Shown: positions 1 to 5,267 of the stretch, piece by piece
Position numbering within the stretch: position 1 is the first letter of the stretch
Layout of the letters: every line of letters begins with the position of its first letter
DNA from: an uncultured Rubrobacteraceae bacterium
GTDB lineage: Bacteria > Actinomycetota > Rubrobacteria > Rubrobacterales > Rubrobacteraceae
Direction of reading: 5' to 3'
Assembly: GCA_902805985.1 (NCBI GenBank)
Contig: CADCUW010000157.1
Location: 1 to 7,098, forward strand
DNA: 7,098 nt
The notes under the pieces: model-generated
What the model was told of the DNA's origin: nothing
The model's database searches: none
Seen by the model: only the letters and a program-made list of their open reading frames with translations
Made by a program: the position numbers and the translations under genes

Positions 1-45
1 GATGCCATAGCGGCCCTGAGGTGTCCTCGCCGGATCATGACCCCC

Positions 46-624
46 CTAATCTCCTCGCGTCCGGTCGGCACGCACGAGCCGCACCACAACTAAGAACGAC
101 ACCGCCAGCGCCAACCCCGCCAGCCCTACCAGCGCGTGCACCGAGACACCCCCCGAGGTGTCGGAGAGGACCCCGCCTCCCTGTGGCTTCTCGCCGTCCC
201 CGAGCGCCGCGAGGTCCGCGACCGCCCCGGAGAGCGGCTCGGTCGCGCCGCAGGAGTCGACCTCGAGGCCCTGCTTCCCCTTGTAGGCGTAGACCAGGTA
301 CTCCCGCCCCTCCTCGAAGTGGTACCCGCAGGCCGTCCCCTGGCTCGGCGTCCTCACTTCCAGGGTGCCTCGTCCCGCCCCCTTCCACGCCTCGGAGACC
401 CGCAGGGTGGCCGTGTCGTAGCCCGGGCTTGTGGCGGTGGCCGTCCCCTGCTGGACGGCCACCACCTCCCCGGAGAACACGGCCTCCGAGTCGGCTAGCG
501 CGTCCTGACTACCAGGAGGCATAGCACAAGAGCAGGCGTGGGCGCACTTGGGGGGGAGCAGGAACACGATCCCCAGGACCGTGAGGACCACGGAGGCCAG
601 GGCGGCGAGCGGGCGACGGTTCAT
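46..624 (-). CDS. Secreted, membrane-anchored NTR/TIMP-like domain protein
   Basis: The protein is 192 aa from the ATG at 624, chosen because AGAAGGAG (634-641, minus strand) lies 9 nt upstream; an in-frame start 16 codons earlier lacks such a site. Residues 1-30 form a signal peptide (basic MNRR, hydrophobic core, AHA cleavage site), so the mature chain would begin with C31-S-C33, the N-terminal CxC typical of NTR/TIMP-like domains. Further cysteines at 99 (TACGYHF) and 125 (VDSCG) could complete two disulfides. The segments AVFSGEVV, VSEAWKG and GREYLVYAY match bacterial members of this fold. A low-complexity stretch (about 145-160) leads to one membrane helix (about 163-184) and a basic tail, so the domain should sit outside the cell on a C-terminal anchor. 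No LPXTG motif is present. The AHAC sequence is a poor lipobox, so a lipoprotein is less likely. Substrate or partner is unknown; protease inhibition is not established for bacterial members. Confidence 0.85.
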   Translation of the reverse strand: MNRRPLAALASVVLTVLGIVFLLPPKCAHACSCAMPPGSQDALADSEAVFSGEVVAVQQGTATATSPGYDTATLRVSEAWKGAGRGTLEVRTPSQGTACGYHFEEGREYLVYAYKGKQGLEVDSCGATEPLSGAVADLAALGDGEKPQGGGVLSDTSGGVSVHALVGLAGLALAVSFLVVVRLVRADRTRGD

Positions 625-899
625 GGGGGCGATCTCCTTCTGAGTACCGCGGTCGGCGGGGTGCCCGACCACAAAGGCAGGTTAGAGTATTGTGTGAATC
701 GGCACATCACCCGGATGGACTATATTTGCAGCTTATTGCCCTGCTTGCCCCTATTCACCGGAGTGCTTGGAAGGATGGTTCTCCGAACTTCGCCTTGAGG
801 GGGTTCTGGGAAGCCCGTGCGGTCCCGGTCGGTCCAGGGCCCTCGGTGCAACGAGACACGTCCCGGGGCCCCCTGGAGTTCTTGTGCCTTTCTAAAGAA
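625..899. other. Intergenic region holding repeat copy A
   Basis: No convincing gene is seen here. The stretch carries the leader of the minus-strand NTR gene, including its SD at 634-641, and one copy of a 50-bp diverged repeat at 751-800. It is less GC-rich around 680-760 (for example TTAGAGTATTGTG), as expected for a promoter zone, but I cannot assign a clear -35/-10 pair. Plus-strand ORFs starting at 538, 690 and 715 have no SD and no recognisable protein. Confidence 0.5.
751..800. repeat. Diverged direct repeat, copy A
   Basis: This block matches 1151-1200 at 37 of 50 positions without gaps and in the same orientation. The best-kept parts are CTATTCA, GAGTGC.TGGAAGG and CCGAA. Read on the minus strand both copies end with a TGA at the same place (LKAKFGEPSFQALR-stop here, LQVDFGEHPFHALG-stop in copy B). 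Read on the plus strand both give YS.EC.EG.F.E. The copies could be old IS 3' ends or eroded gene tails; the element is not identified. Confidence 0.5.
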
Positions 900-1133
900 A
901 TGTGCCACGAGGCCTATGCGCGCCCCGCCGGGGGGTGCCATAAGGGGGGCGTGAGGAGGCTGAGAGACTTCCAGAGCATCCGGGATTTCTGCAGCGACCG
1001 GGAGATAGACGAACTCCAGGCCGCCGTAGACGCACGTCGCGAGGCCCGCGCGAGGCGCGCGGAAGATCCCGGGCCGCCGGCGCCCGAGCCGCGGACGCGC
1101 GCCGGTCGGATAGTTACCCCACGTCCTGCCTAA
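900..1133 (+). CDS. Small hypothetical protein with CH...CH N-terminus
   Basis: I do not recognise this 77-aa ORF. It begins MCHEAYARPAGGCHKGG, with two Cys-His pairs 11 residues apart (C2-H3 and C13-H14) that could bind a metal. A predicted amphipathic, charged helix follows (about residues 31-53, SDREIDELQAAVDARREARA), then a Pro/Arg-rich tail. Third codon positions are mostly G or C, as in the neighbouring real genes, which favours coding. The frame is open further upstream to 690, but that part looks non-coding and contains repeat A. No good SD precedes the ATG at 900 (only AAAGAA); a GTG at 951, just after AAGGGGGGC, is an alternative giving about 60 aa. It lies alone between two repeat copies and may be a spurious ORF. 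Confidence 0.35.
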   Translation: MCHEAYARPAGGCHKGGVRRLRDFQSIRDFCSDREIDELQAAVDARREARARRAEDPGPPAPEPRTRAGRIVTPRPA

Positions 1134-1150
1134 GGTTTCCCCTATATGGT

Positions 1151-1200
1151 CTATTCAGCCGAGTGCGTGGAAGGGGTGTTCCCCGAAGTCCACTTGCAGG
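1151..1200. repeat. Diverged direct repeat, copy B
   Basis: This is the partner of 751-800: same strand, 400 bp away, 74% identical over 50 bp. Similarity weakens on both sides, although CCCCTAT also precedes the conserved part in both copies. The two copies bracket the 900-1133 ORF. Confidence 0.5.
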
Positions 1201-1324
1201 ATTCCGCATAAACCGGGCCGTTGGAGCCGCGAGGATGGTCCGAAAGCCAACCAACCACCGGGACCCGGAGTCTACATCTTGTGGTGGTGGATAAAGATGC
1301 GGGGGAGCGGATAGGAAGCGGCCG

Positions 1325-1343
1325 CCGGCGCCACCAACGCCGG
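1325..1343 (-). terminator. Possible weak hairpin downstream of the metallopeptidase gene
   Basis: CCGGCG (1325-1330) pairs with CGCCGG (1338-1343) around a 7-nt loop, about 55 nt beyond the stop of the 1398-2003 gene. No T-tract follows on the minus strand, so it is not a standard intrinsic terminator. It could be chance in such GC-rich DNA. Confidence 0.2.
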
Positions 1344-1397
1344 ATCGTCGGACGGACCCGCGGGACCGTTTGCCCCAACCTTCCCACCTCGCCCTGG

Positions 1398-2003
1398 CTA
1401 CGCGTCCCGGGCGTCACGGCGGGTTTCCTCCGCCAGGAGGAGCTCCCTCTCCACCGGCGGCATTACGTCGATGTTCCGCGCGAACCAGCCCGCCCCGGCG
1501 AGGAACGCCTCCGCCCGGCCGGCCTCCGGGCAGGCCCGCCCGAGGAGCTCCCAAAACGCCGCCGAGTGGTCCGGGTGGAACACGTGCGCCAGCTCGTGCG
1601 CCACGACCGCCTCCAGCACCCACCCGGGCATCCCCCTCAAGGCGGCGTTCAGCCGGACGGTTTTCGTCCTGGTGGAGTAGCTGCCCCAGCGGGCCCTCTG
1701 CGTGGTCACGAACAGCGCCCTCCCGACCGAGGGCGGCTCCGGGAAGCGCCCCGCCACCTTGCGCGCCAGCGCCAGCGCTTCCCCCTCGCCGTTCACGCGC
1801 GCGGCGTGCGCGCGCCGCAGGAGCCTGCTCGCGAGCCCCCGGACGGCCGGCTCCAGCTCTTCCTCGGGCATGCCCGCCGGGGCGCTGACCAGCAGCGTGG
1901 ATCCCCTCAGGCGCGCGTTCACGTTCTTGACGCGCTTGCGTCGGAGGACCAACTCCAGCGCGATCCCGTCCACGGTCAGCTCGCCGGGCGTCGACTTCGG
2001 CAC
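1398..2003 (-). CDS. YgjP/DUF45-family zinc metallopeptidase
   Basis: The protein is 201 aa and cytoplasmic, with no signal peptide. Its N-terminal half has the β-rich YgjP pattern (TVDGIALELVLRRKRVKNV, then LLVSAP). Residues 105-108 are RWGS, a family signature, and residues 136-140 are the zinc site HELAH, followed by HPDHSAAFW with the third likely ligand H146. This matches the M48-like YgjP/WLM-type hydrolase fold, whose role is poorly known; a link to protein or DNA-repair proteolysis is only suggested by SprT/WLM relatives. The start is uncertain: the GTG at 2003 is the first usable start after an in-frame stop at 2094-2096, but it has no good SD, and family similarity begins only near residue 10. 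The gene is alone, head-to-head with the transposase fragment, and about 260 bp of anonymous DNA separates them. Confidence 0.85.
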   Translation of the reverse strand: MPKSTPGELTVDGIALELVLRRKRVKNVNARLRGSTLLVSAPAGMPEEELEPAVRGLASRLLRRAHAARVNGEGEALALARKVAGRFPEPPSVGRALFVTTQRARWGSYSTRTKTVRLNAALRGMPGWVLEAVVAHELAHVFHPDHSAAFWELLGRACPEAGRAEAFLAGAGWFARNIDVMPPVERELLLAEETRRDARDA

Positions 2004-2267
2004 CAGGACAGTGTAGCGGCCGTCCTCGGGATCCGCCGGCCGTACGGGGGCCCTCCGAAACGGCGTGCGGGTCGCGACGGCCGGTAGGCCGCCTCAAGCG
2101 CACCGCGGCCGGAACCCCGTCCGAGCACCCCGCTTCGGACAAAAAGCCTGACGCGGTCCCGTATTTGCTCCAGCGTGTTGAAAAGCATGCACCTATTGGC
2201 CGAGCCGCCGGACATCAGGGTCGGTAGACTGCTTCTCCAACCGTTCGCCTCGGGAGGCATCGCTACC
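2004..2267. other. Intergenic DNA containing the presumed left end of the IS fragment
   Basis: No gene is supported. The left border of the IS1182-like element must lie here, probably within about 100 bp of the transposase start, but without the right end no terminal inverted repeat can be defined. An in-frame start at 2175 would add 31 residues to the transposase that do not resemble the family. GGGAGG at 2252-2257 is the likely SD of the transposase. Confidence 0.4.
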
Positions 2268-2939
2268 ATGATGGGCATCAAAGAGCGCAACTTTCGGCCA
2301 CTGCCCGACGATCTCTCCCTGGAGGCCCTGGTCCCGAAGGACAACTTCTACCGGCGTCTGGAGGAGAGGGTCGACCTCTCTTTCGTGCGCGAGTTGGTGC
2401 TGCCTTTGTACGCCAAAGGCGGCAGGCACTCGATCGACCCGGTGGTCTTCTTCAAGCTGCAGCTCGTGCTGTTCTTCGAGGACCTCGGAAGCGAGCGGCG
2501 GCTCATGGAGGTGGTGGCCGACCGCCTCTCCCTCAGATGGTACCTGGGCTACGACCTCGGCGAGTGCCTCCCGGATCACTCCAGCCTCACCAGGATCAGG
2601 GAACGCTACGGCCCCCGGGTGTTCCGCCAATTCTTCGAGCGGATCGTCGAGGTGTGCGTCGAGGCCGGGCTCGTAAGAGGTGAGGAGCTGTTCATCGACT
2701 CGACCAAGGTCGAAGCGAACGCCGCCGTGGACTCCCTGGCCCCGAGATGGTTCGTCGAAGCGCACCTGCACGGCCTCTTCGGGGAAGACGCCGGCGAAGA
2801 CGAGCAGAGGCGCGTAGGGGCCCCTTCGGACGCGCAGGACGCGTGGCCCGGGGACGAGGAGCCCGTCAACGAGGAGCCCGTCGACCTCCTCCTGCCCACG
2901 GCAGAAGACCAGGATCTCCTCCGAGCAGGGGCACCCTAA
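2268..2939 (+). pseudogene. IS1182-like transposase, 3' half missing
   Basis: The 223 residues from ATG 2268 (SD GGGAGG, 10 nt upstream) match the N-terminal half of IS1182/IS5-superfamily DDE transposases. These open with MMGIKERNFRPL, a DUF772/InsH-type N-terminal domain (RHSIDPVVFFKLQLVLFFE, SLRWYLGYDL, LPDHSSLTRIRERYG, about residues 15-125), then FIDSTKVEANA with the first catalytic Asp at D144. An acidic linker follows, including a 15-bp tandem repeat (2854-2882, EEPVNEEPVD). The frame ends at TAA 2937-2939, just after DLLLPTAEDQDLLRAGAP. Intact members run roughly 450-500 residues and carry the second Asp and the Glu downstream, all absent here. The fragment cannot transpose by itself. 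It ends 11 bp from the 3' end of the convergent regulator gene, so a deletion probably joined the two. Confidence 0.85.
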
Positions 2940-2950
2940 GAGGCGTGGCT

Positions 2951-3727
2951 CTACGGCTCGGGCCGACGGTTGGCGACCACGAGCCGCACCCGGTGGGCCC
3001 CACAGAGCTGCTCGAGATGCTCGTCAGCGCCGTCGGTGACTACGACGTCGACGTCTTCTGGCCCGCACACCCGCGCGAAGTCGGTCACCCCGACCTTGGT
3101 GCGGTCTACGGGCAGCACCGCGCGCCCGGCGCGCGAGGCCGCCGCGGCCTTGAGCTGGGCCTCCCCCAGCTCGGACACGGTCACCCTGCTGTCGGTGATC
3201 CCGCTCGCCCCGATGAAGGCCACGTCCACGGCGAAGCGATTCAAGTTCTCCAGCGCGAGGGGTCCGGTGAGGCACCCGCTGATCTTGCGTAGCTGGCCGC
3301 CCAGAAGGACGTGCGTTACCGCCGGCGCGTCAGTGAGCACCTCCGCCACCGCCGGCGCGTCAGTGAGCACCGTCGCGCGCCGGCCCGACTCCCCTAGAAC
3401 CCGCGCTATCTGCACGCACGTGGTCCCGGAGTCGAGGAAGACCGCGTCGCCCTCCCCGATTTCCTCCAGGCATGCCTCCGCAATCAGGCGCTTCGCCTGT
3501 GCGTTGCGCCCCGCCCGCCCCGAGAACTCGCCTTCAAGCGGGGGACGTACCGCCACCGCCCCCCCATGCGTCCGTTTGAGGAGCCCGCGGCGCTCGAGCG
3601 CGCTGAGGTCCTTTCTCACCGTCGGCTCGCTCACCTCAAGCTCCTCCGTGAGCCGACTCGTCCGCACCCGTCCCCGCTCGGCCACCAACCCCGCTATGCG
3701 GGCCTGCCGCTCGTCGGCGAACTGCAT
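2951..3727 (-). CDS. DeoR/GlpR-family transcriptional repressor
   Basis: The protein is 258 aa from ATG 3727, the normal family length. This start gives the usual opening MQFADERQARI; a GTG at 3766 would add 13 residues, and neither start has a strong SD. Residues 5-58 form the DeoR winged helix-turn-helix (VSEPTVRKDLSALERRGLLKR, THGGAV). The C-terminal DeoRC sensor domain, an ISOCOT/ribose-isomerase-like fold, shows FLDSGTT (97-103), LLGGQLR (141-147), a lysine at 193, VDRTKVG (207-213) and VTDG (230-233). Members bind sugar phosphates and then release DNA. The gene is divergent from the PTS operon, so it most likely represses that operon and perhaps itself; its ligand would then be the imported phosphosugar or a product. 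Residues 120-138 contain VLTDAPAV twice, encoded by a 24-bp exact repeat, yet the length between conserved motifs is the same as in E. coli GlpR. Its 3' end appears intact although it abuts the IS fragment. Confidence 0.9.
   Translation of the reverse strand: MQFADERQARIAGLVAERGRVRTSRLTEELEVSEPTVRKDLSALERRGLLKRTHGGAVAVRPPLEGEFSGRAGRNAQAKRLIAEACLEEIGEGDAVFLDSGTTCVQIARVLGESGRRATVLTDAPAVAEVLTDAPAVTHVLLGGQLRKISGCLTGPLALENLNRFAVDVAFIGASGITDSRVTVSELGEAQLKAAAASRAGRAVLPVDRTKVGVTDFARVCGPEDVDVVVTDGADEHLEQLCGAHRVRLVVANRRPEP
3318..3371. repeat. 24-bp exact direct repeat with 30-bp period inside the DeoR gene
   Basis: The blocks 3318-3341 and 3348-3371 are identical and start with ACCGCCGGCGCG. They stay in frame, encoding VLTDAPAV plus a flanking residue twice in the regulator's sensor domain. 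Confidence 0.9.
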
Positions 3728-3810
3728 ACCGTCGCGTGCTTCGTCTCGGATCCCTTCGATTCCCACCCCATGAGTTTAATTGCACCTTACGCGTCGTTTC
3801 AAGTCTACTC

Positions 3811-3839
3811 TTGACAAAAACTAAACAAAACTGTAACGT
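3811..3839 (+). promoter_or_regulatory. Sigma70-type promoter of the PTS locus
   Basis: TTGACA (3811-3816) is a perfect -35 box. It is followed by a 17-bp AT-rich spacer and TAACGT (3834-3839), a fair -10. The promoter points towards the MFS remnant and the PTS genes and lies in a clearly AT-rich island between the divergent genes. Transcription would start around 3846, leaving an untranslated leader of about 100 nt before TTG 3950. On the other strand, TTGAAA (3797-3802 read in reverse) is a weaker possible -35 for the regulator. Confidence 0.55.
3817..3832 (+). promoter_or_regulatory. Candidate DeoR operator: AAAACT direct repeats within the promoter spacer
   Basis: AAAACT occurs at 3817-3822 and 3827-3832, 10 bp apart with AAAC between. 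One helical turn places both on the same face of the DNA, between the -35 and -10 boxes, where a bound protein would block RNA polymerase. The neighbouring DeoR-family gene makes it the obvious candidate binder. This is inference from position and repeat geometry; no footprint exists. Confidence 0.35.
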
Positions 3840-3949
3840 AACAAATCGAAAGGAAAAAGGGCTTCTTAGTCATCACAACGGGACAATACGCAACATTCCG
3901 AAAGAGGAGTAGTGCGGTTGTCTTGTCGGGGGCCGGAGAGGAGGAGATT

Positions 3950-4081
3950 TTGGCGGGTGCGTCTACGCGAGCCTCGGGCGGAGGGAACGCTCGGAGCGGT
4001 TTGGTTTACCTCGTTGCGTCCATCTCGGCGATAGGGGGCTTGCTCTACGGCTACGGAGGAGTTGATTTATCTGCTACCTAA
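3950..4081 (+). pseudogene. N-terminal remnant of an MFS sugar porter
   Basis: A TTG start with a very strong SD (GGAGAGGAGGAG, ending about 4-6 nt upstream) opens a 43-codon frame. After a Ser/Gly-rich N-terminus, residues 18-35 read LVYLVASISAIGGLLYGY, the start of membrane helix 1 of sugar porters (XylE/GalP/AraE type), which normally continue GYDTGVISGA. Here the sequence turns into GGVDLSAT and stops at TAA 4079-4081, so about 400 or more residues of a normal transporter are missing and none is found downstream. The best explanation is a deletion that removed the rest of the gene and joined its promoter, leader and SD to the EIIA segment. A 43-aa product could still be made. Function as a transporter is excluded. 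Confidence 0.7.
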
Positions 4082-4138
4082 ACTTGGTGTCCTCAGAGTC
4101 ATTCTCAGGAGAACTGACAACTTACGGAAAGGAAGGCC

Positions 4139-4510
4139 ATGCTAAAAGACACCTTGGACACGCGTGCCGTGTCGCTCGGCAATGAAGTCAAAGACTGGCG
4201 GGCTGCAATCGAAACCTCTGGTCGGCTGTTAGTTGATTCCGAGGCAGCCGAAGAGGAGTACGTCGCGGCCATGATCCGGACCACCAAAGAGTTGGGCCCA
4301 TACGTCGCAATAACCCATGGTGTAGAGAAACCTCAGGTCCGGTTCGAGAGCGGGGCAAAGACGGTGGGGTTGAGCCTTGCAATGCTATCCGAGCCGGTCG
4401 AGTTCGGCTCCAGGGAGAACGACCCGGTAGATCGATCGCCCTGCGCAACAGGTGGGCAAGTGGTGCTCATGCGAGCGGAAGTTGGGGCGGTTGAACTCGA
4501 AAGTCGATAG
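4139..4510 (+). pseudogene. cmtB: Decayed PTS EIIA of the mannitol/CmtB type
   Basis: The frame starts at ATG 4139 behind AAAGGAAGG and encodes 123 aa. Residues 17-97 follow EIIA proteins of the mannitol/ascorbate (CmtB, UlaC) class: VKDWRAAIETSGRLLVD, YVAAMIRTT, LGPYVAITHGVEKPQVRFESG, GLSLAMLSEPVEFG, ENDPV. In active members the central motif is APGxAxPHARPE and its His takes phosphate from HPr. Here the His is Gln66 (CAG 4334-4336), the preceding PG is HG, and RPE is RFE. Similarity stops at ENDPVD (about residue 98); the remaining 25 residues are unrelated and the last third (about 50 residues) is missing. GC content and codon use (TTA, ATA, AAA) are lower than in the genes that follow. 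Loss of the catalytic His plus truncation argues for a pseudogene. A regulatory leftover or reuse of His60 cannot be excluded, but I find it unlikely. Confidence 0.7.
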
Positions 4511-5267
4511 CTCCGGCACGGGCCTCGGTGGTCCCCGGCGACGGCTGGTGGTCGACGGAGTGGACATCGAGGCCCGGGTCGACGAGGACCTGTTGGATCG
4601 GGTGCTGGTGCCGAAGTTGGCCGCGCTCGCCTCGCGGCCACGAGGCGACGGCCGCAGGTTCGTGTTCCTCGCGGCCCCGCCGGGGACCGGCAAGTCGACC
4701 CTGGCCGCCCTGGTGCGCGACCGCGCCAAGCACTTGGACTTCGACGCGGTCGGGATCGACGGTTTTCATTACCGCCAGGAGTACCTGGACTCCCACTACC
4801 TCGACTCCTCCACCGAGCGGACGCCTCTCAGCGCGATCAAGGGCGCGCCCGAGACCTTCGACGTGGACGCGCTCTCGCGCCTGCTGGCCGACGCGCGAGA
4901 GCGGGAGGTGACCTGGCCGGTCTACGACCGCAGGCTCCACGACGTGGCCCCGGACGGCCGGCGCCTCACGGCGAGACTGGTGCTGGTCGAGGGCAACTGG
5001 CTGCTGTTGGACGAACCTGGCTGGCGGGACCTCTCGACGTACGCCGCTTTCGTCATCTTCATCACCGCGGACCCTCGGCTGCTCCGCGATCGACTGGTCG
5101 ACCGCAAGATCCGCGGCGGCCTCAGCCCCACGTCAGCGGCGGAATTCTACGAACGCAGCGACCGCCTCAACATCGAGCGCGTCCTAAACTGCTCCGACCT
5201 CAGCAAGGTCGACCTGACCTTCCACCTCGGAGCCGACGGAACCATCCAGCAAGGAGACCCATCGTGA
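4452..5267 (+). CDS. yggC: YggC-type P-loop kinase (sugar/nucleoside kinase-like)
   Basis: The protein is about 240-271 aa and resembles E. coli YggC, of the phosphoribulokinase/uridine kinase/PanK-like P-loop group. Positions counted from GTG 4452: Walker A PPGTGKST (76-83), DGFHY (103-107), KGAPETFD (130-137), WPVYDRRLHD (155-164), LVEGNWLLLDE (178-188), RKIRGGL (218-224). These agree closely with YggC. The substrate is not known; a phosphorylated sugar or polyol fits the setting. The start is unsettled: GTG 4452 has no SD and its first ~30 residues lack family similarity, which begins near RLVVDGVDIEA. GTG 4548 is inside that motif. The original start may have been lost with the EIIA tail, so the current protein may depend on translation through the EIIA frame, which overlaps it to 4510. 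Its TGA overlaps the EIICB start (GTGA, 5264-5267), indicating coupled translation. Confidence 0.85.
   Translation: MGKWCSCERKLGRLNSKVDSSGTGLGGPRRRLVVDGVDIEARVDEDLLDRVLVPKLAALASRPRGDGRRFVFLAAPPGTGKSTLAALVRDRAKHLDFDAVGIDGFHYRQEYLDSHYLDSSTERTPLSAIKGAPETFDVDALSRLLADAREREVTWPVYDRRLHDVAPDGRRLTARLVLVEGNWLLLDEPGWRDLSTYAAFVIFITADPRLLRDRLVDRKIRGGLSPTSAAEFYERSDRLNIERVLNCSDLSKVDLTFHLGADGTIQQGDPS

Larger units (their letters stand above)
1134..1397. other. Intergenic region holding repeat copy B and a weak hairpin
   Basis: No gene is supported here. The stretch contains repeat copy B (1151-1200) and, nearer the metallopeptidase stop, a 6-bp GC hairpin at 1325-1343. A short frame just after the TAA at 1131-1133 reads GFPYMVYSAECVEG and ends at a TAA in GATTCCGCATAA, but has no SD. 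It is more likely a remnant than a gene. Confidence 0.45.

Noticed and set aside
21..524. 167-aa plus-strand ORF
   Set aside because: It is Pro/Arg/Ala-rich antisense sequence of the NTR-like gene.
1398..2003. Idea that the NTR/TIMP-like protein and the zinc metallopeptidase form an inhibitor-protease pair
   Set aside because: They are not in one operon, the peptidase has no export signal, and YgjP-type enzymes are not known TIMP targets.
1221..2087. 288-aa plus-strand ORF
   Set aside because: It is the antisense shadow of the YgjP-type metallopeptidase, rich in Arg/Pro/Gly with no recognisable domain and no SD.
1414..2142. 242-aa minus-strand ORF overlapping the metallopeptidase in another frame
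   Set aside because: Its Gly/Ala/Arg-rich content is typical of an alternate frame in high-GC DNA; the HELAH-containing frame is clearly the coding one.
2175..2267. Longer transposase start at 2175
   Set aside because: The extra 31 residues do not resemble the family, while ATG 2268 has an SD and the typical MMGIKER opening.
2854..2882. 15-bp tandem repeat in the transposase linker (EEPVNEEPVD)
   Set aside because: It is a short in-frame duplication in a low-complexity acidic linker of a dead transposase, with no likely function.
2970..3773. 267-aa plus-strand ORF
   Set aside because: It is antisense to the DeoR gene, Ser/Arg/Thr-rich, without motifs.
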